DNA from: Deltaproteobacteria bacterium
GTDB lineage: Bacteria; Desulfobacterota; Binatia; Binatales; Binataceae
Direction: 5' to 3'
Length of the DNA stretch: 64,000 nucleotides
Assembly (NCBI GenBank): GCA_021780755.1
Contig: JAJXYF010000015.1
Span: 124,001-188,000, forward strand
Shown here: positions 8,287 to 15,718 of the stretch, piece after piece
Layout of the letters: each line of letters starts with the position of its first letter
Numbering within the stretch: position 1 is the stretch's first letter
Position numbers and translations under genes: made by a program
Notes under the pieces: generated by a model
What the model was told of the DNA's origin: nothing
Database searches by the model: none
The model's input: only the letters and a program-made list of their open reading frames with translations

Positions 8287-8404
8287 CTTTATCCCTCTTT
8301 CCGACTGCGGGGCGTTGTCGCTGATGCGCCGCCCGTGATATTCCGAAGGTTCCGGGACCGCGCTGGAGCACGAACTGTGCTAGTTCCGAGGAGGAATAAC
8401 CACC

Positions 8405-9682
8405 ATGAAAATATCGATGTTCCACCTGATGCCTTACCGCGACCTGCCGGCGGACTTCGAGCAGAAATACCAGTCCGTATGGGTTGATCCCCCGTTCTGG
8501 GAACTCGCTGATCCGGCCAAGGTCGGCCAGTACTACAACTGGACCCTCGACGAACTCATCTATGCCGCCAAGTCCGGCATGGACGGCATCTGCGTCAACG
8601 AACATCATCAAAATGCCTACGGCTTCATGCCCAGCCCCAACCTGATGGGCTCGGTGCTCGCGCGTGCGACCAACGGGATGAACTGCGCGGTGGTCCAGAT
8701 GGGCGCGACGCTGCCGACCACCAATCCTCCCATTCGCGTCGCCGAGGAATACGCGATGCTCGATACCATCAGCGGCGGCCGCCTCGTCGCCGGGATGCCG
8801 CTGGGTACTCCGATGGACGCGAACCTCTGCTACGGCGTCACCCCGATCGAACATCGCGAGCGCTACTACGAGGCCCACGATCTGATTCTCAAGGCGTGGC
8901 AGTCGCGCGAGACGTTTGCCTGGAACGGCAAGTACTTCAAGCTCCCGATGGTCAATCTGTGGCCGCGCCCGATCCAGCAGCCGCATCCGCCCGTATGGGT
9001 TCCCGGCGCCGGCAGCCTCAGCACCTGGGACTTCGCCGCCAAGCACGACCATTGCTACTGCTTCCTGAGCTACTACGGCAACAAGCTCGGCAAGCGCGTG
9101 ATGGACGGCTTCTGGGAGTTCGTGGACAAGAGCAAACTCGACCCTAACCCGTATCGCGCGGGCTTCCTGCAACTCGTCGTCGTCGCCGATTCCGACGCCC
9201 AGGCCGAGCGCGATTACTACCCGCATATCCGGTACTTCTACGACAAGTCGCTGCACATCCTGAACGAGTACCAGATGATTCCCGGCAACCAGGACTATCG
9301 CAGCTTGAGCAACAGCGTTAAGAACCTGCTGCCGATGCAGCTCGATCTGATGAACTCGGTCAAGAACTGGAAGTACAAGGATTTCGTCGATAATCAGTTC
9401 GTCATCGCGGGCAGCCCGGCTACCGTGCGCGACCAGTTGATGGAAGCGGTCAAGAAGCTGCGCGTCGGCAATCTGATGGTGCTGCTGCATATCGGATCGA
9501 TGCCGCATGAGCTCACGCTCAAGAATATCGACCTGTTCTCGCGCGAGGTCCTGCCGCATTTCCGCAACGTGTGGGACGAGGACGGCTGGGACAACAAATG
9601 GTGGCCGACCGCGCTGCGCGGCAAGACCAACGCCGAGAACATCGGTCGCGCACCACGTCCTGAGATGCATGCCGGCAAATAG
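8405..9682 (+). CDS. LLM-class (luciferase-like) flavin-dependent oxidoreductase
   Basis: This is a 425-residue TIM-barrel protein of the bacterial luciferase/F420 superfamily. Recognisable parts are the N-terminal MKISMFHLMPYRDLP, GICVNEHHQNAYGFMPSPN (the conserved EHH segment), AEEYAMLDTISGGRLVAGMP, and a C-terminal ASPATVRDQL-like region (GSPATVRDQLMEAV). Members oxidise or oxygenate small organic molecules with FMNH2 or F420H2. The ribosome binding site GAGGAGG is strong. The next genes on the same strand encode an alpha/beta hydrolase and a cupin, a combination that suggests stepwise breakdown of an organic substrate. The cofactor and substrate cannot be read from the sequence. Confidence 0.88.
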   Translation: MKISMFHLMPYRDLPADFEQKYQSVWVDPPFWELADPAKVGQYYNWTLDELIYAAKSGMDGICVNEHHQNAYGFMPSPNLMGSVLARATNGMNCAVVQMGATLPTTNPPIRVAEEYAMLDTISGGRLVAGMPLGTPMDANLCYGVTPIEHRERYYEAHDLILKAWQSRETFAWNGKYFKLPMVNLWPRPIQQPHPPVWVPGAGSLSTWDFAAKHDHCYCFLSYYGNKLGKRVMDGFWEFVDKSKLDPNPYRAGFLQLVVVADSDAQAERDYYPHIRYFYDKSLHILNEYQMIPGNQDYRSLSNSVKNLLPMQLDLMNSVKNWKYKDFVDNQFVIAGSPATVRDQLMEAVKKLRVGNLMVLLHIGSMPHELTLKNIDLFSREVLPHFRNVWDEDGWDNKWWPTALRGKTNAENIGRAPRPEMHAGK

Positions 9683-9689
9683 CCGGCCG

Positions 9690-9800
9690 ATCGTCGTTCT
9701 GAGCTCGGCGAAGAACCCCGGATCCCTTTTCCCCCCTTCCTTTTCAGGGAAGGGGGTTAGGTCTCCGGGACACGTTCCCTGCGCCAAGGCCTGGGATGAC
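9690..9800. repeat. GTCGTTCTGAGC-type intergenic repeat with a 9-bp hairpin
   Basis: The stretch begins GTCGTTCTGAGCTCGGCGAA, a version of the widespread GTCATTCTGAGC repeat word, and ends CTGGGATGACA, so the ends are loosely inverted. Inside is a stem CCCCCTTCC / GGAAGGGGG at 9732-9756. It lacks a clear T tract, so it may or may not terminate the oxidoreductase transcript. Confidence 0.5.
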
Positions 9801-9887
9801 ACTGACTATTGAATAGGTATTGATTAAACCGGTGGCGCGCCGCGCCGCCGAAACAATCTAAATCGGGATAGAGAAGATATAACTGCC

Positions 9888-10673
9888 ATGGCTGCCACAT
9901 CAGAACAGACGCTGAAACTCTGGGAAAACAAGGTTACCGCGAAGGTCAAAGTCGCCGGCGACGGGCCCGCGCTGGTTTATCTGCATAGCGGGTACGGCCT
10001 GGTGTGGGACGATTCGCTCGACCTCCTCGCCAAGGATTTTACCGTCTATGCCCCCGAGCATCCGGGCACCAGCGCGGGCGATCCCGATTCGATCAAGCCG
10101 CTCGACGACGTCTGGGACCTCGTCCTCTACTACTACGAGCTATTCGACAAGCTCGGCCTCGAAGCGCCGGCCGTCGTCGGCCATTCCTTCGGCGGGATGG
10201 TCGCGGCCGAGATCGCCGCCAACAATCCGCGCCGCGTCAGCCGTCTCGCCCTCATCAATCCGCTCGGGCTGTGGCGCGACGACACGCCGATCAAAAACTA
10301 CATGGTCACACCGCAGGCCGACCTCGATAAGCTGACGTTCGCCGACCCCCACAATCCGGCACGCAAGCACGTCGCGATGAATCTCGAGGACCCCGACTCG
10401 ATCATCCGCATCACCTGGGCGCTCGGATGTACCGGCAAGTTCATCTGGCCGATTCCCGACAAGGGCCTGCGCAAACGCGCCCATCGTATCGCGGCACCCA
10501 CGCTGATCATCTGGGGCAAGCAGGACGGCCTGACCAAGCCGATCTATGCAGACGAGTTCAAGTCGCTGATTCCCAACGCGCGCATCGCGATGGTCGATAA
10601 CGCCGCCCACATGACGCCGCTCGAACAGCCCGCCGTGGTCGCCAAACTCCTGCGCGAATTCCTCAAGCACTAG
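9888..10673 (+). CDS. Alpha/beta-fold hydrolase
   Basis: This is a 261-residue serine hydrolase. The catalytic triad is visible as Ser in VGHSFGGMVAAE, Asp in WGKQDGLT and His in NAAHMTPLEQP. The oxyanion-hole region is LVYLHSGYG. It resembles meta-cleavage product hydrolases and esterases of the MhpC/BphD type, which cut C-C or ester bonds. Its place directly after the LLM oxidoreductase suggests it acts on that enzyme's product, which is inference. The ATG at 9888 follows GAGAAGATATAACTGCC, a moderate ribosome binding site. Confidence 0.85.
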   Translation: MAATSEQTLKLWENKVTAKVKVAGDGPALVYLHSGYGLVWDDSLDLLAKDFTVYAPEHPGTSAGDPDSIKPLDDVWDLVLYYYELFDKLGLEAPAVVGHSFGGMVAAEIAANNPRRVSRLALINPLGLWRDDTPIKNYMVTPQADLDKLTFADPHNPARKHVAMNLEDPDSIIRITWALGCTGKFIWPIPDKGLRKRAHRIAAPTLIIWGKQDGLTKPIYADEFKSLIPNARIAMVDNAAHMTPLEQPAVVAKLLREFLKH

Positions 10674-10701
10674 CGCCGGAGGGTTCGTCCGCACGCTCGC
10701 T

Positions 10702-10711
10702 GTGCTATAAG
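10702..10711 (+). promoter_or_regulatory. Candidate extended -10 box upstream of the cupin gene
   Basis: TGTGCTATAAG contains an extended -10 (TG-C-TATAAG, box 10706-10711). A transcript starting near 10718 would pass straight through the hairpin and T tract at 10728-10758 before the cupin start at 10776. No convincing -35 is visible. Confidence 0.3.
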
Positions 10712-10727
10712 CTGCGCACGCAACTTC

Positions 10728-10758
10728 CGCGCGCCATCGCGGCGCGCGAGCTTTTTTT
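10728..10758 (+). terminator. Intrinsic terminator between hydrolase and cupin genes
   Basis: The stem CGCGCGCC / GGCGCGCG (10728-10748, loop ATCGC) is followed by GAGC-like bases and seven Ts at 10752-10758. It lies 55 bases after the hydrolase stop and 18 bases before the cupin start. It may end the upstream operon, or attenuate transcription started at the box at 10706. Confidence 0.7.
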
Positions 10759-10775
10759 GATCGCGAGGGAACCAC

Positions 10776-11255
10776 ATGAACGAGACCACGCCCGCGTTGC
10801 CCCAGCACCTCACTCCCGCCGGCGGCTTCCGCTTCGCTACCGCGAACATCGACTGGAAAGACTTCCTTACCGAAGGCTGTTACTACAAGATTCTCGACGT
10901 TAACCTCGCCGCGCACACCGCCGACATCATCGTTAAATTCGATCCCGGCGCCCGCTGCCTGTTCCATCGCCACGTCGCCGCAACCACCACGCTGGTGCTC
11001 GAAGGCACGCTCCACGTTTTCGATCAGACCGCCAACGGCGTCGTCGAAAAGATCAAGCCGGCCGGTTCGTTCTCGAGCGGGGCCGAAAACGAAATCCATA
11101 TCGAAGGCGGCGGCGACGAGGGCGTCGTGGTGTACTTCAGCATGCGCGGCACCGACGACCATGTCTATGATTTGCTGAATACCGATTTCACCCTGCGCAA
11201 GGCGATCACCGTGCAGGACTTCGCCAAGGATTGGGCGCGCTGGTCGAAACCCTAA
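10776..11255 (+). CDS. Cupin-domain protein
   Basis: This is a 159-residue single-domain cupin. Motif 1 is visible as GARCLFHRHVAATTTLVLEG, with the His-X-His and Glu that bind the metal. Motif 2 is weaker (GAENEIHIEG). It resembles small cupins of the ChrR/acetylacetone-dioxygenase type, so it could be a metal-dependent dioxygenase or an isomerase. The ribosome binding site GCGAGGG is at normal distance. It lies third after the LLM oxidoreductase and hydrolase genes, behind an intrinsic terminator, so it may be expressed separately. Confidence 0.8.
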   Translation: MNETTPALPQHLTPAGGFRFATANIDWKDFLTEGCYYKILDVNLAAHTADIIVKFDPGARCLFHRHVAATTTLVLEGTLHVFDQTANGVVEKIKPAGSFSSGAENEIHIEGGGDEGVVVYFSMRGTDDHVYDLLNTDFTLRKAITVQDFAKDWARWSKP

Positions 11256-11446
11256 GCCCGCTATCGGGCGCTCCTGAGCGCACTTTACGGCCGCGCCGGC
11301 GGACCATTTTCAACCGGCCGCCGCGACCCGATTAGGGTTGCGCAAGTGCCGCCGCTCGAATAACAAAGAGAGGTTGTTTCGCAGGCGACTGGGCAACTCG
11401 TTTCGAGCCCGGATGGCGAATGAATGACCAACAATACGATCACGCT

Positions 11447-12022
11447 ATGATGAATCGAATCCTCCACTTGGCCTGCGCCTTCACACTGGCGCTCATTCTC
11501 GGCGGCGCCGTGGCGTGCGCCAAAACGGAAAATTCAAACATGGACGGCTTACCCGTGCGCAACACAGACCATTACGCGATTCTCGACACCGACCGCGGCA
11601 CCATCGTGGTCGAACTCTATCCCGCGGTCGCCCCCAAGACCGTTACCAACTTCGAGAAGCTCTCGAAGGACGGCTTCTACAACAACCTTACCTTCCATCG
11701 CGTCGAGCCCGGCTTCGTCGTCCAGGGCGGCGACCCGCAAGGCAACGGCATGGGCGGCCCCGGCTATGACGTCCCGGCCGAAATCAGCGCCACCGAAAAG
11801 CATCTGCGCGGCACGCTCGCGATGGCGCGCAAGGGCGATCAGGTCAATCCCGATCGCAAGTCCAGCGGCAGCCAGTTCTATATCTGTCTCGCACCCGCGC
11901 CGTTTCTCGACGGCCAGTACACCATCTTCGGCGGCGTCGTCGAGGGCATGAACGTGGTCGATCAGATCAAGGTCGGCGACCATATCAAAAAGGTCACGCT
12001 GACCGACAAACTCCCGAAGTAG
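11447..12022 (+). CDS. Cyclophilin-type peptidyl-prolyl isomerase, exported (probable lipoprotein)
   Basis: From ATG 11447 this is a 191-residue protein. It begins with MMNRILHLACAFTLALILGG and then AVAC, a signal peptide with a lipobox-like end (the -3 residue is Ala, so lipidation is likely but not certain). The cyclophilin domain follows, with FHRVEPGFVVQGGDPQGNG, GSQFYICLAP and LDGQYTIFGGVVEG. It would catalyse proline cis-trans isomerisation during folding of envelope proteins. An in-frame ATG at 11420 adds nine polar residues before the signal peptide and is less likely. No clear ribosome binding site is seen for either start. Confidence 0.88.
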   Translation: MMNRILHLACAFTLALILGGAVACAKTENSNMDGLPVRNTDHYAILDTDRGTIVVELYPAVAPKTVTNFEKLSKDGFYNNLTFHRVEPGFVVQGGDPQGNGMGGPGYDVPAEISATEKHLRGTLAMARKGDQVNPDRKSSGSQFYICLAPAPFLDGQYTIFGGVVEGMNVVDQIKVGDHIKKVTLTDKLPK

Positions 12023-12030
12023 ATCTTTCA

Positions 12031-12076
12031 ATGATTGACGAGCAGCCCAACAGTCTTGACCTGACTTTTCGGACTG
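12031..12076 (-). repeat. AGGTCAAGACTGTTGGGCTG repeat, copy 2 (inverted)
   Basis: ATTGACGAGCAGCCCAACAG followed by TCTTGACCTGACTTTTCGGAC is the reverse complement of the repeat at 25476-25523, including the flanking GTCCGAAAAGTCA and CTGCTCGTCAAT words. It lies directly after the cyclophilin stop codon, and no palindromic-repeat copy accompanies it here. Confidence 0.7.
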
Positions 12077-12207
12077 TTCGCAATGCTCGGTGGTGCCCGG
12101 TCAGGCGCGAGCCCTGAAAGAAGTTGTCGAGGAACCGACAGACGCGCCGTATAGGAAGCGGGCGATGATAGTGCGATCGAGCAACGCGAGCGTCAATCAC
12201 TGAAAAA

Positions 12208-12912
12208 ATGATCGAGCAACCCTGGTTCACCGTCGATCTCCATCTGCACACCAACCGGGGCAGTGCGGACTCCAATCTTGCGCCCAGGGACATGATCGCG
12301 CGCGCCCAGGCGATCGGGATCGGCGCGGTCTGTATCACCGAGCACGATAACGCCTGGGACCTTCGCGAAATCGCGACCCTCGCCGCCGATTCTGGCGTGA
12401 TCTTTCTGCGCGGCATGGAAGTCACCACCGAGATGGGCCATATCGGCGTCTTCGGCCTGACCGAGTACGTCGGCGGGATCTACAAACTGCGCGAACTGCG
12501 CAAGGTCGTCGATAAGCTCGGCGGTATCATGGTCGCCAACCATCCCTTTCGCTACAAGCTCGACCCGCGCTTTTCCTTCATCAACGAAGATCACGAGCCG
12601 ATCGATCCCGAGCGTCCCGAAACCGCCGCCAGGCTCGAAATCTTCGAGGTCTGCGATGCTGTAGAGGCGCTCAACGGCGCCTGCTCCGAAGAAGAAAACC
12701 TCTTCGCGCTCAAGGTCGCCCGCCATCTCGGCCTCGCCGAAGTCGCCGGCTCCGATTCCCATTCCGCAAATTCGATCGGCTGCGTCACCACCCTGCTCAG
12801 CGCGCCCGTGCGCAACGAGCGCGAGTTGATCGAGGCGATCAAGGCGCGTAAAACGCGCGCGGGCCGCGGCCTTATCGCCGGCACCGTGGCCCCGTTCGAG
12901 ATCCCAGCCTGA
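12208..12912 (+). CDS. PHP-domain metal-dependent phosphoesterase
   Basis: This is a 234-residue protein with the PHP metal-site motifs DLHLHTNRGSAD (near residue 10), ITEHDN, a Glu in RGMEVTTE, ANHPFRYK and GSDSHSANSIG. Stand-alone PHP proteins of this size hydrolyse small phosphoesters such as 3',5'-bisphosphates (TrpH/YciV type) or histidinol phosphate. Here the substrate is unknown. No Shine-Dalgarno is obvious before ATG 12208 (the upstream bases are ATCACTGAAAAA). It stands alone between two repeat-filled spacers. Confidence 0.88.
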   Translation: MIEQPWFTVDLHLHTNRGSADSNLAPRDMIARAQAIGIGAVCITEHDNAWDLREIATLAADSGVIFLRGMEVTTEMGHIGVFGLTEYVGGIYKLRELRKVVDKLGGIMVANHPFRYKLDPRFSFINEDHEPIDPERPETAARLEIFEVCDAVEALNGACSEEENLFALKVARHLGLAEVAGSDSHSANSIGCVTTLLSAPVRNERELIEAIKARKTRAGRGLIAGTVAPFEIPA

Positions 12913-12958
12913 CGCCCGCGTCTCGTCACGCCGCTGCACGCGTCGTTTCCTCAAGAAG

Positions 12959-13058
12959 TGATGAGGAGCGCAAAACTTTGGGTTTCTTTCCGAATACTGA
13001 AACCTCATAGAGGTTTCAGTATTCCCTTTGGTAAAGATGCGGGCTTCGCCCTGTAAAA
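12959..13058 (-). repeat. Palindromic dispersed repeat, copy 4 (complete)
   Basis: This is the best complete reverse-orientation copy. GAGGAGCGCAAAACTTTGGG is followed by the core CTGAAACCTC-ATA-GAGGTTTCAG at 12997-13019, then TATTCCCTTTGGTAAAGATG and the small hairpin GGGC-TTC-GCCC, ending CTGTAAAA. It lies between the PHP gene and ptsP. Confidence 0.85.
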
Positions 13059-13141
13059 GCCTCGTCAGTGTCCGGCGCGCGATTTTCGATAATAAATTCG
13101 GACTTTTTTCGCCATCGCGGTTGTCTGCCTATGACCGTGTG

Positions 13142-13149
13142 GGATAAAA
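13142..13149 (+). promoter_or_regulatory. Candidate -10 box of ptsP
   Basis: GATAAAAT lies 22 bases before the ATG at 13172. No Shine-Dalgarno is seen in the short leader CTTCCGTTTGACC. No -35 is obvious. This is weak evidence on its own. Confidence 0.25.
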
Positions 13150-13171
13150 TAATCTGCACTTCCGTTTGACC

Positions 13172-15547
13172 ATGGCTACTAATCAAGACCGATTCGCGCT
13201 GATCGAAAGTATCTCCTCGATCGGCAGCGAATCGCCCGGCAATCTGCGCGAAACCCTCGACCAGATCGTCGGCGCGATCGCCCGTAGCATGGAGGTCGAG
13301 GTCTGTTCGCTCTACCTCTTCGACCCGCAGCGCGAGCGCCTCGTGCTGCGCGCGACGATCGGGCTGGATCGCGATTCGGTCGGCCGGGTTTCGATGCGCG
13401 TCGGCGAAGGTCTCGTCGGCCTCGCCATCGAATCCTCCGGTCCGGTGGTGGTCGAGGACGCGATGAGCCACCCACGCTACAAATATTTTCCCGAGACCGG
13501 CGAGGAGCGCTATCACACGTTTCTCGCGGTCCCCGTCGCCGAGGGGCGTCAGCAGCCGATCGGCGTGCTGGTGGTGCAGACGCTGCGCCGCCGCAAGGTC
13601 AGCAAGGAAGAAATCCGGCTGCTCCGCACCGCGGCGACCCAGGTCGCGCAAATCCTTTCGCACTTCCAGTTGCGCGAAACCCTGGCGACCAAGGAAAAGG
13701 AACGCGACGAGTATCGCCGGCGCATGATCGAGGCCAACCGCCAGCTCAAGGGCTACGAAAAAGTCGGCGGCGCCACCCGTCTCGCCGCGCCGGTCAAGGT
13801 TCGCCGCCCCCGCCTCGTCGGCCTCGCCGCCGCACCGGGTTTCGCGCGCGGCGTCGCCCACGTGGTCGGCACTTTTTTAAGCTCGATCGATCGCAATCTG
13901 CGCACGCGCGACGTCAAGGCCGAGATCCGGCGCCTCGAGGAAGCGCTCGTGCGCTCCCGCGGCGAACTGGCCGCCCTCAAGATCCGGATGGAACCGCTGA
14001 TGCCGCCGGCGGAACTCAAAATCTTCGACGGCCATCGCCAGATTCTCGAAGATGACGAATTTGTCGGCCGGATCCGCGACGCGATCAACTCCGGCTATGC
14101 CGCCGAAAGTTCGCTCTTTCGCGTGATCGACGATCTCAGCGCCCAGATGCTCGCCGTCGCCGACGGCTACCTGCGCGAACGCGCCACCGATTTTCGCGAC
14201 GTCGGCCATCGCGTGCTGCGCCATCTGCGCCAGGAAGACAAGAAAAGCGCCTTTGCGAAGGCCACCATCCTCGTCGCCGAAGAGCTGACGCTCTCGCAGA
14301 TGACGCTGGTCTCCCACGAAAACCTCGTCGGCATCGCGCTGCAGTCCGGCGGCGTCACCTCCCATGCCGCCATCCTCGCCCGCGCCTTCGAGATCCCCAC
14401 CGTGGTCGGCGTCGAACATCTGATGGAAGCCGTAATCGAGGGCGACGCGCTGGTCCTCGACGGCAACTCGGGCATCGTGTACGTCAACCCGTCGAGCGAG
14501 GTCGAACGCGAATATCAGATCCTGATGAAGCGTTACGACGCCTTTCGCAAGGAGCTGCTCGTCGGCCTCGACGAGCCGACCGTCACCCGCGACGGCCATC
14601 GCGTGCAGATGCTCGCGAATATCGCGCTGCCCGCCGACATCCAGCTCGCGATTCGCTATGGGGCGGAAGGGATCGGGCTGCTGCGATCGGAATTTTCCTT
14701 CCTCACCTACGAGGATTTTCCTGACGAAGAGCAGCAGTTGACGCTCTACAACCGCATCCTCGACGCCACCGGCAATCGCCCCGTGACCATTCGCACGCTC
14801 GATATCGGCGCCGACAAATATCCGCCGTACCTGCGCGTCCCGCGCGAGGACAATCCGTTCCTCGGATGGCGTTCGATTCGTATCTCGCTCGAACTTGCGA
14901 GCATCTTCAAGGTTCAGTTGCGGGCGATTTTGCGCGCGGCGGCCCGCCGCGACGTCAAGATCATGTTCCCCATGATCTCCAGCATGGAGGAGCTGCGCCG
15001 TGCCCGCGATTTGCTCTCCGAGGCGCAAGCCGAACTCTTCAACGAAGGCCTCGAACATAATCCCAAAATCGAAGTCGGCATCATGGTCGAGGTGCCCTCC
15101 GCCGTATGGCTCGCGCCCCGCCTGATCGAGGAGGTTGACTTCTTTTCCATCGGCACCAACGACCTGATTCAGTACCTGCTCGCCGCCGACCGTAATAACC
15201 CGCGCGTCGCGCATCTCTATGAGCCTTTGCATCCGGCCGTCCTCGGCGCCATCAACGAGGTCGTCAACGTGGCCCGCGGGGCGGGCAAGCAGGTCTGCCT
15301 CTGCGGTGAGATGGCGAGCGACCCGCTGGCGACCCTGCTGCTGCTCGGGATGGGCCTCGACCAGCTCTCCTTAAGCCCGCTCTTTATCCCGGTCGTCCGC
15401 AAAATTATCCGCGACAGCAGCTTCGAGACCGCGCGCCAGGTCGCCCGCGACATCCTGCAGATGGTCTCGGTGCAGGAAATCAAGGGCTACCTCATCGAGC
15501 GCTACCGCGACCTTGGACTTATCCACATGCTGGAAATGTACCGTTGA
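13172..15547 (+). CDS. ptsP: PTS enzyme I homologue with GAF domain (EI-Ntr, PtsP)
   Basis: This is a 791-residue protein. Residues about 15-165 form a GAF sensor domain. Residues 200-330 form the N-terminal EI domain that contacts the HPr/NPr partner. The phosphohistidine domain follows with GGVTSHAAILARAFEIP (His near 398). The C-terminal barrel binds phosphoenolpyruvate, with GADKYPPYLRVPREDNP, FFSIGTNDLIQY and the conserved Cys in CLCGEMASDP (near 711). It transfers phosphate from PEP to NPr in the regulatory nitrogen PTS; glutamine or alpha-ketoglutarate sensing by the GAF domain is known for enterobacterial homologues. No HPr/NPr or EIIA gene is adjacent. I chose ATG 13172; TTG 13166 would add two residues. 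Confidence 0.93.
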   Translation: MATNQDRFALIESISSIGSESPGNLRETLDQIVGAIARSMEVEVCSLYLFDPQRERLVLRATIGLDRDSVGRVSMRVGEGLVGLAIESSGPVVVEDAMSHPRYKYFPETGEERYHTFLAVPVAEGRQQPIGVLVVQTLRRRKVSKEEIRLLRTAATQVAQILSHFQLRETLATKEKERDEYRRRMIEANRQLKGYEKVGGATRLAAPVKVRRPRLVGLAAAPGFARGVAHVVGTFLSSIDRNLRTRDVKAEIRRLEEALVRSRGELAALKIRMEPLMPPAELKIFDGHRQILEDDEFVGRIRDAINSGYAAESSLFRVIDDLSAQMLAVADGYLRERATDFRDVGHRVLRHLRQEDKKSAFAKATILVAEELTLSQMTLVSHENLVGIALQSGGVTSHAAILARAFEIPTVVGVEHLMEAVIEGDALVLDGNSGIVYVNPSSEVEREYQILMKRYDAFRKELLVGLDEPTVTRDGHRVQMLANIALPADIQLAIRYGAEGIGLLRSEFSFLTYEDFPDEEQQLTLYNRILDATGNRPVTIRTLDIGADKYPPYLRVPREDNPFLGWRSIRISLELASIFKVQLRAILRAAARRDVKIMFPMISSMEELRRARDLLSEAQAELFNEGLEHNPKIEVGIMVEVPSAVWLAPRLIEEVDFFSIGTNDLIQYLLAADRNNPRVAHLYEPLHPAVLGAINEVVNVARGAGKQVCLCGEMASDPLATLLLLGMGLDQLSLSPLFIPVVRKIIRDSSFETARQVARDILQMVSVQEIKGYLIERYRDLGLIHMLEMYR

Positions 15548-15626
15548 ATGGCCACGATCTGCCCCCTTTTCCACAGAAAATTGGTTTCGCGCGGCACCTT
15601 TCGGGCTTTTTCTTGCCGCTCGATTG

Positions 15627-15655
15627 TTGACTTCATCGGTCGGGCTTAGTTAACT
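15627..15655 (+). promoter_or_regulatory. Candidate sigma-70-type promoter of the radical SAM gene
   Basis: TTGACT at 15627-15632 is separated by 17 bases from TTAACT at 15650-15655. A second -10-like TATGAT lies at 15692-15697, closer to the gene. The palindrome at 15657-15670 falls between the two, just downstream of the first promoter. Confidence 0.4.
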
Positions 15656-15656
15656 C

Positions 15657-15670
15657 TGACCGTTCGGTTA
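15657..15670 (+). promoter_or_regulatory. Candidate TetR-family operator
   Basis: TGACCGTTCGGTTA is an inverted repeat of the form TNACCG-NN-CGGTNA, a shape common among TetR/AcrR operators. It is placed where a bound repressor would block the promoter at 15627-15655. No TetR gene is visible in the window. Confidence 0.4.
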
Positions 15671-15718
15671 GAATCATATCGCCGGGTGCTGTATGATGTG
15701 GCGGTAGAGGAGTAATCG

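Larger units (their letters stand above)
7935..8404. other. 470-base intergenic region made mostly of repeats
   Basis: No credible gene is present; open frames crossing it are translations of repeats. It holds a palindromic-repeat copy at 7957-8043, sequence related to a region upstream of the DUF507 genes at about 8055-8175, the AGGTCAAGACTGTTGGGCTG repeat at 8192-8226, and a second, decayed palindromic copy at 8226-8286. A strong ribosome binding site (GAGGAGG) for the next gene lies at the far end. Confidence 0.7.

Noticed and set aside
8040-8324. 94-codon frame in the repeat-filled spacer before the LLM gene
   Set aside because: It translates two repeat units. The same words in other spacers lie in different frames, so there is no coding constraint.
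8141-9802. 553-codon minus-strand frame across the LLM oxidoreductase gene
   Set aside because: It is opposite a certain gene and begins and ends in repeats.
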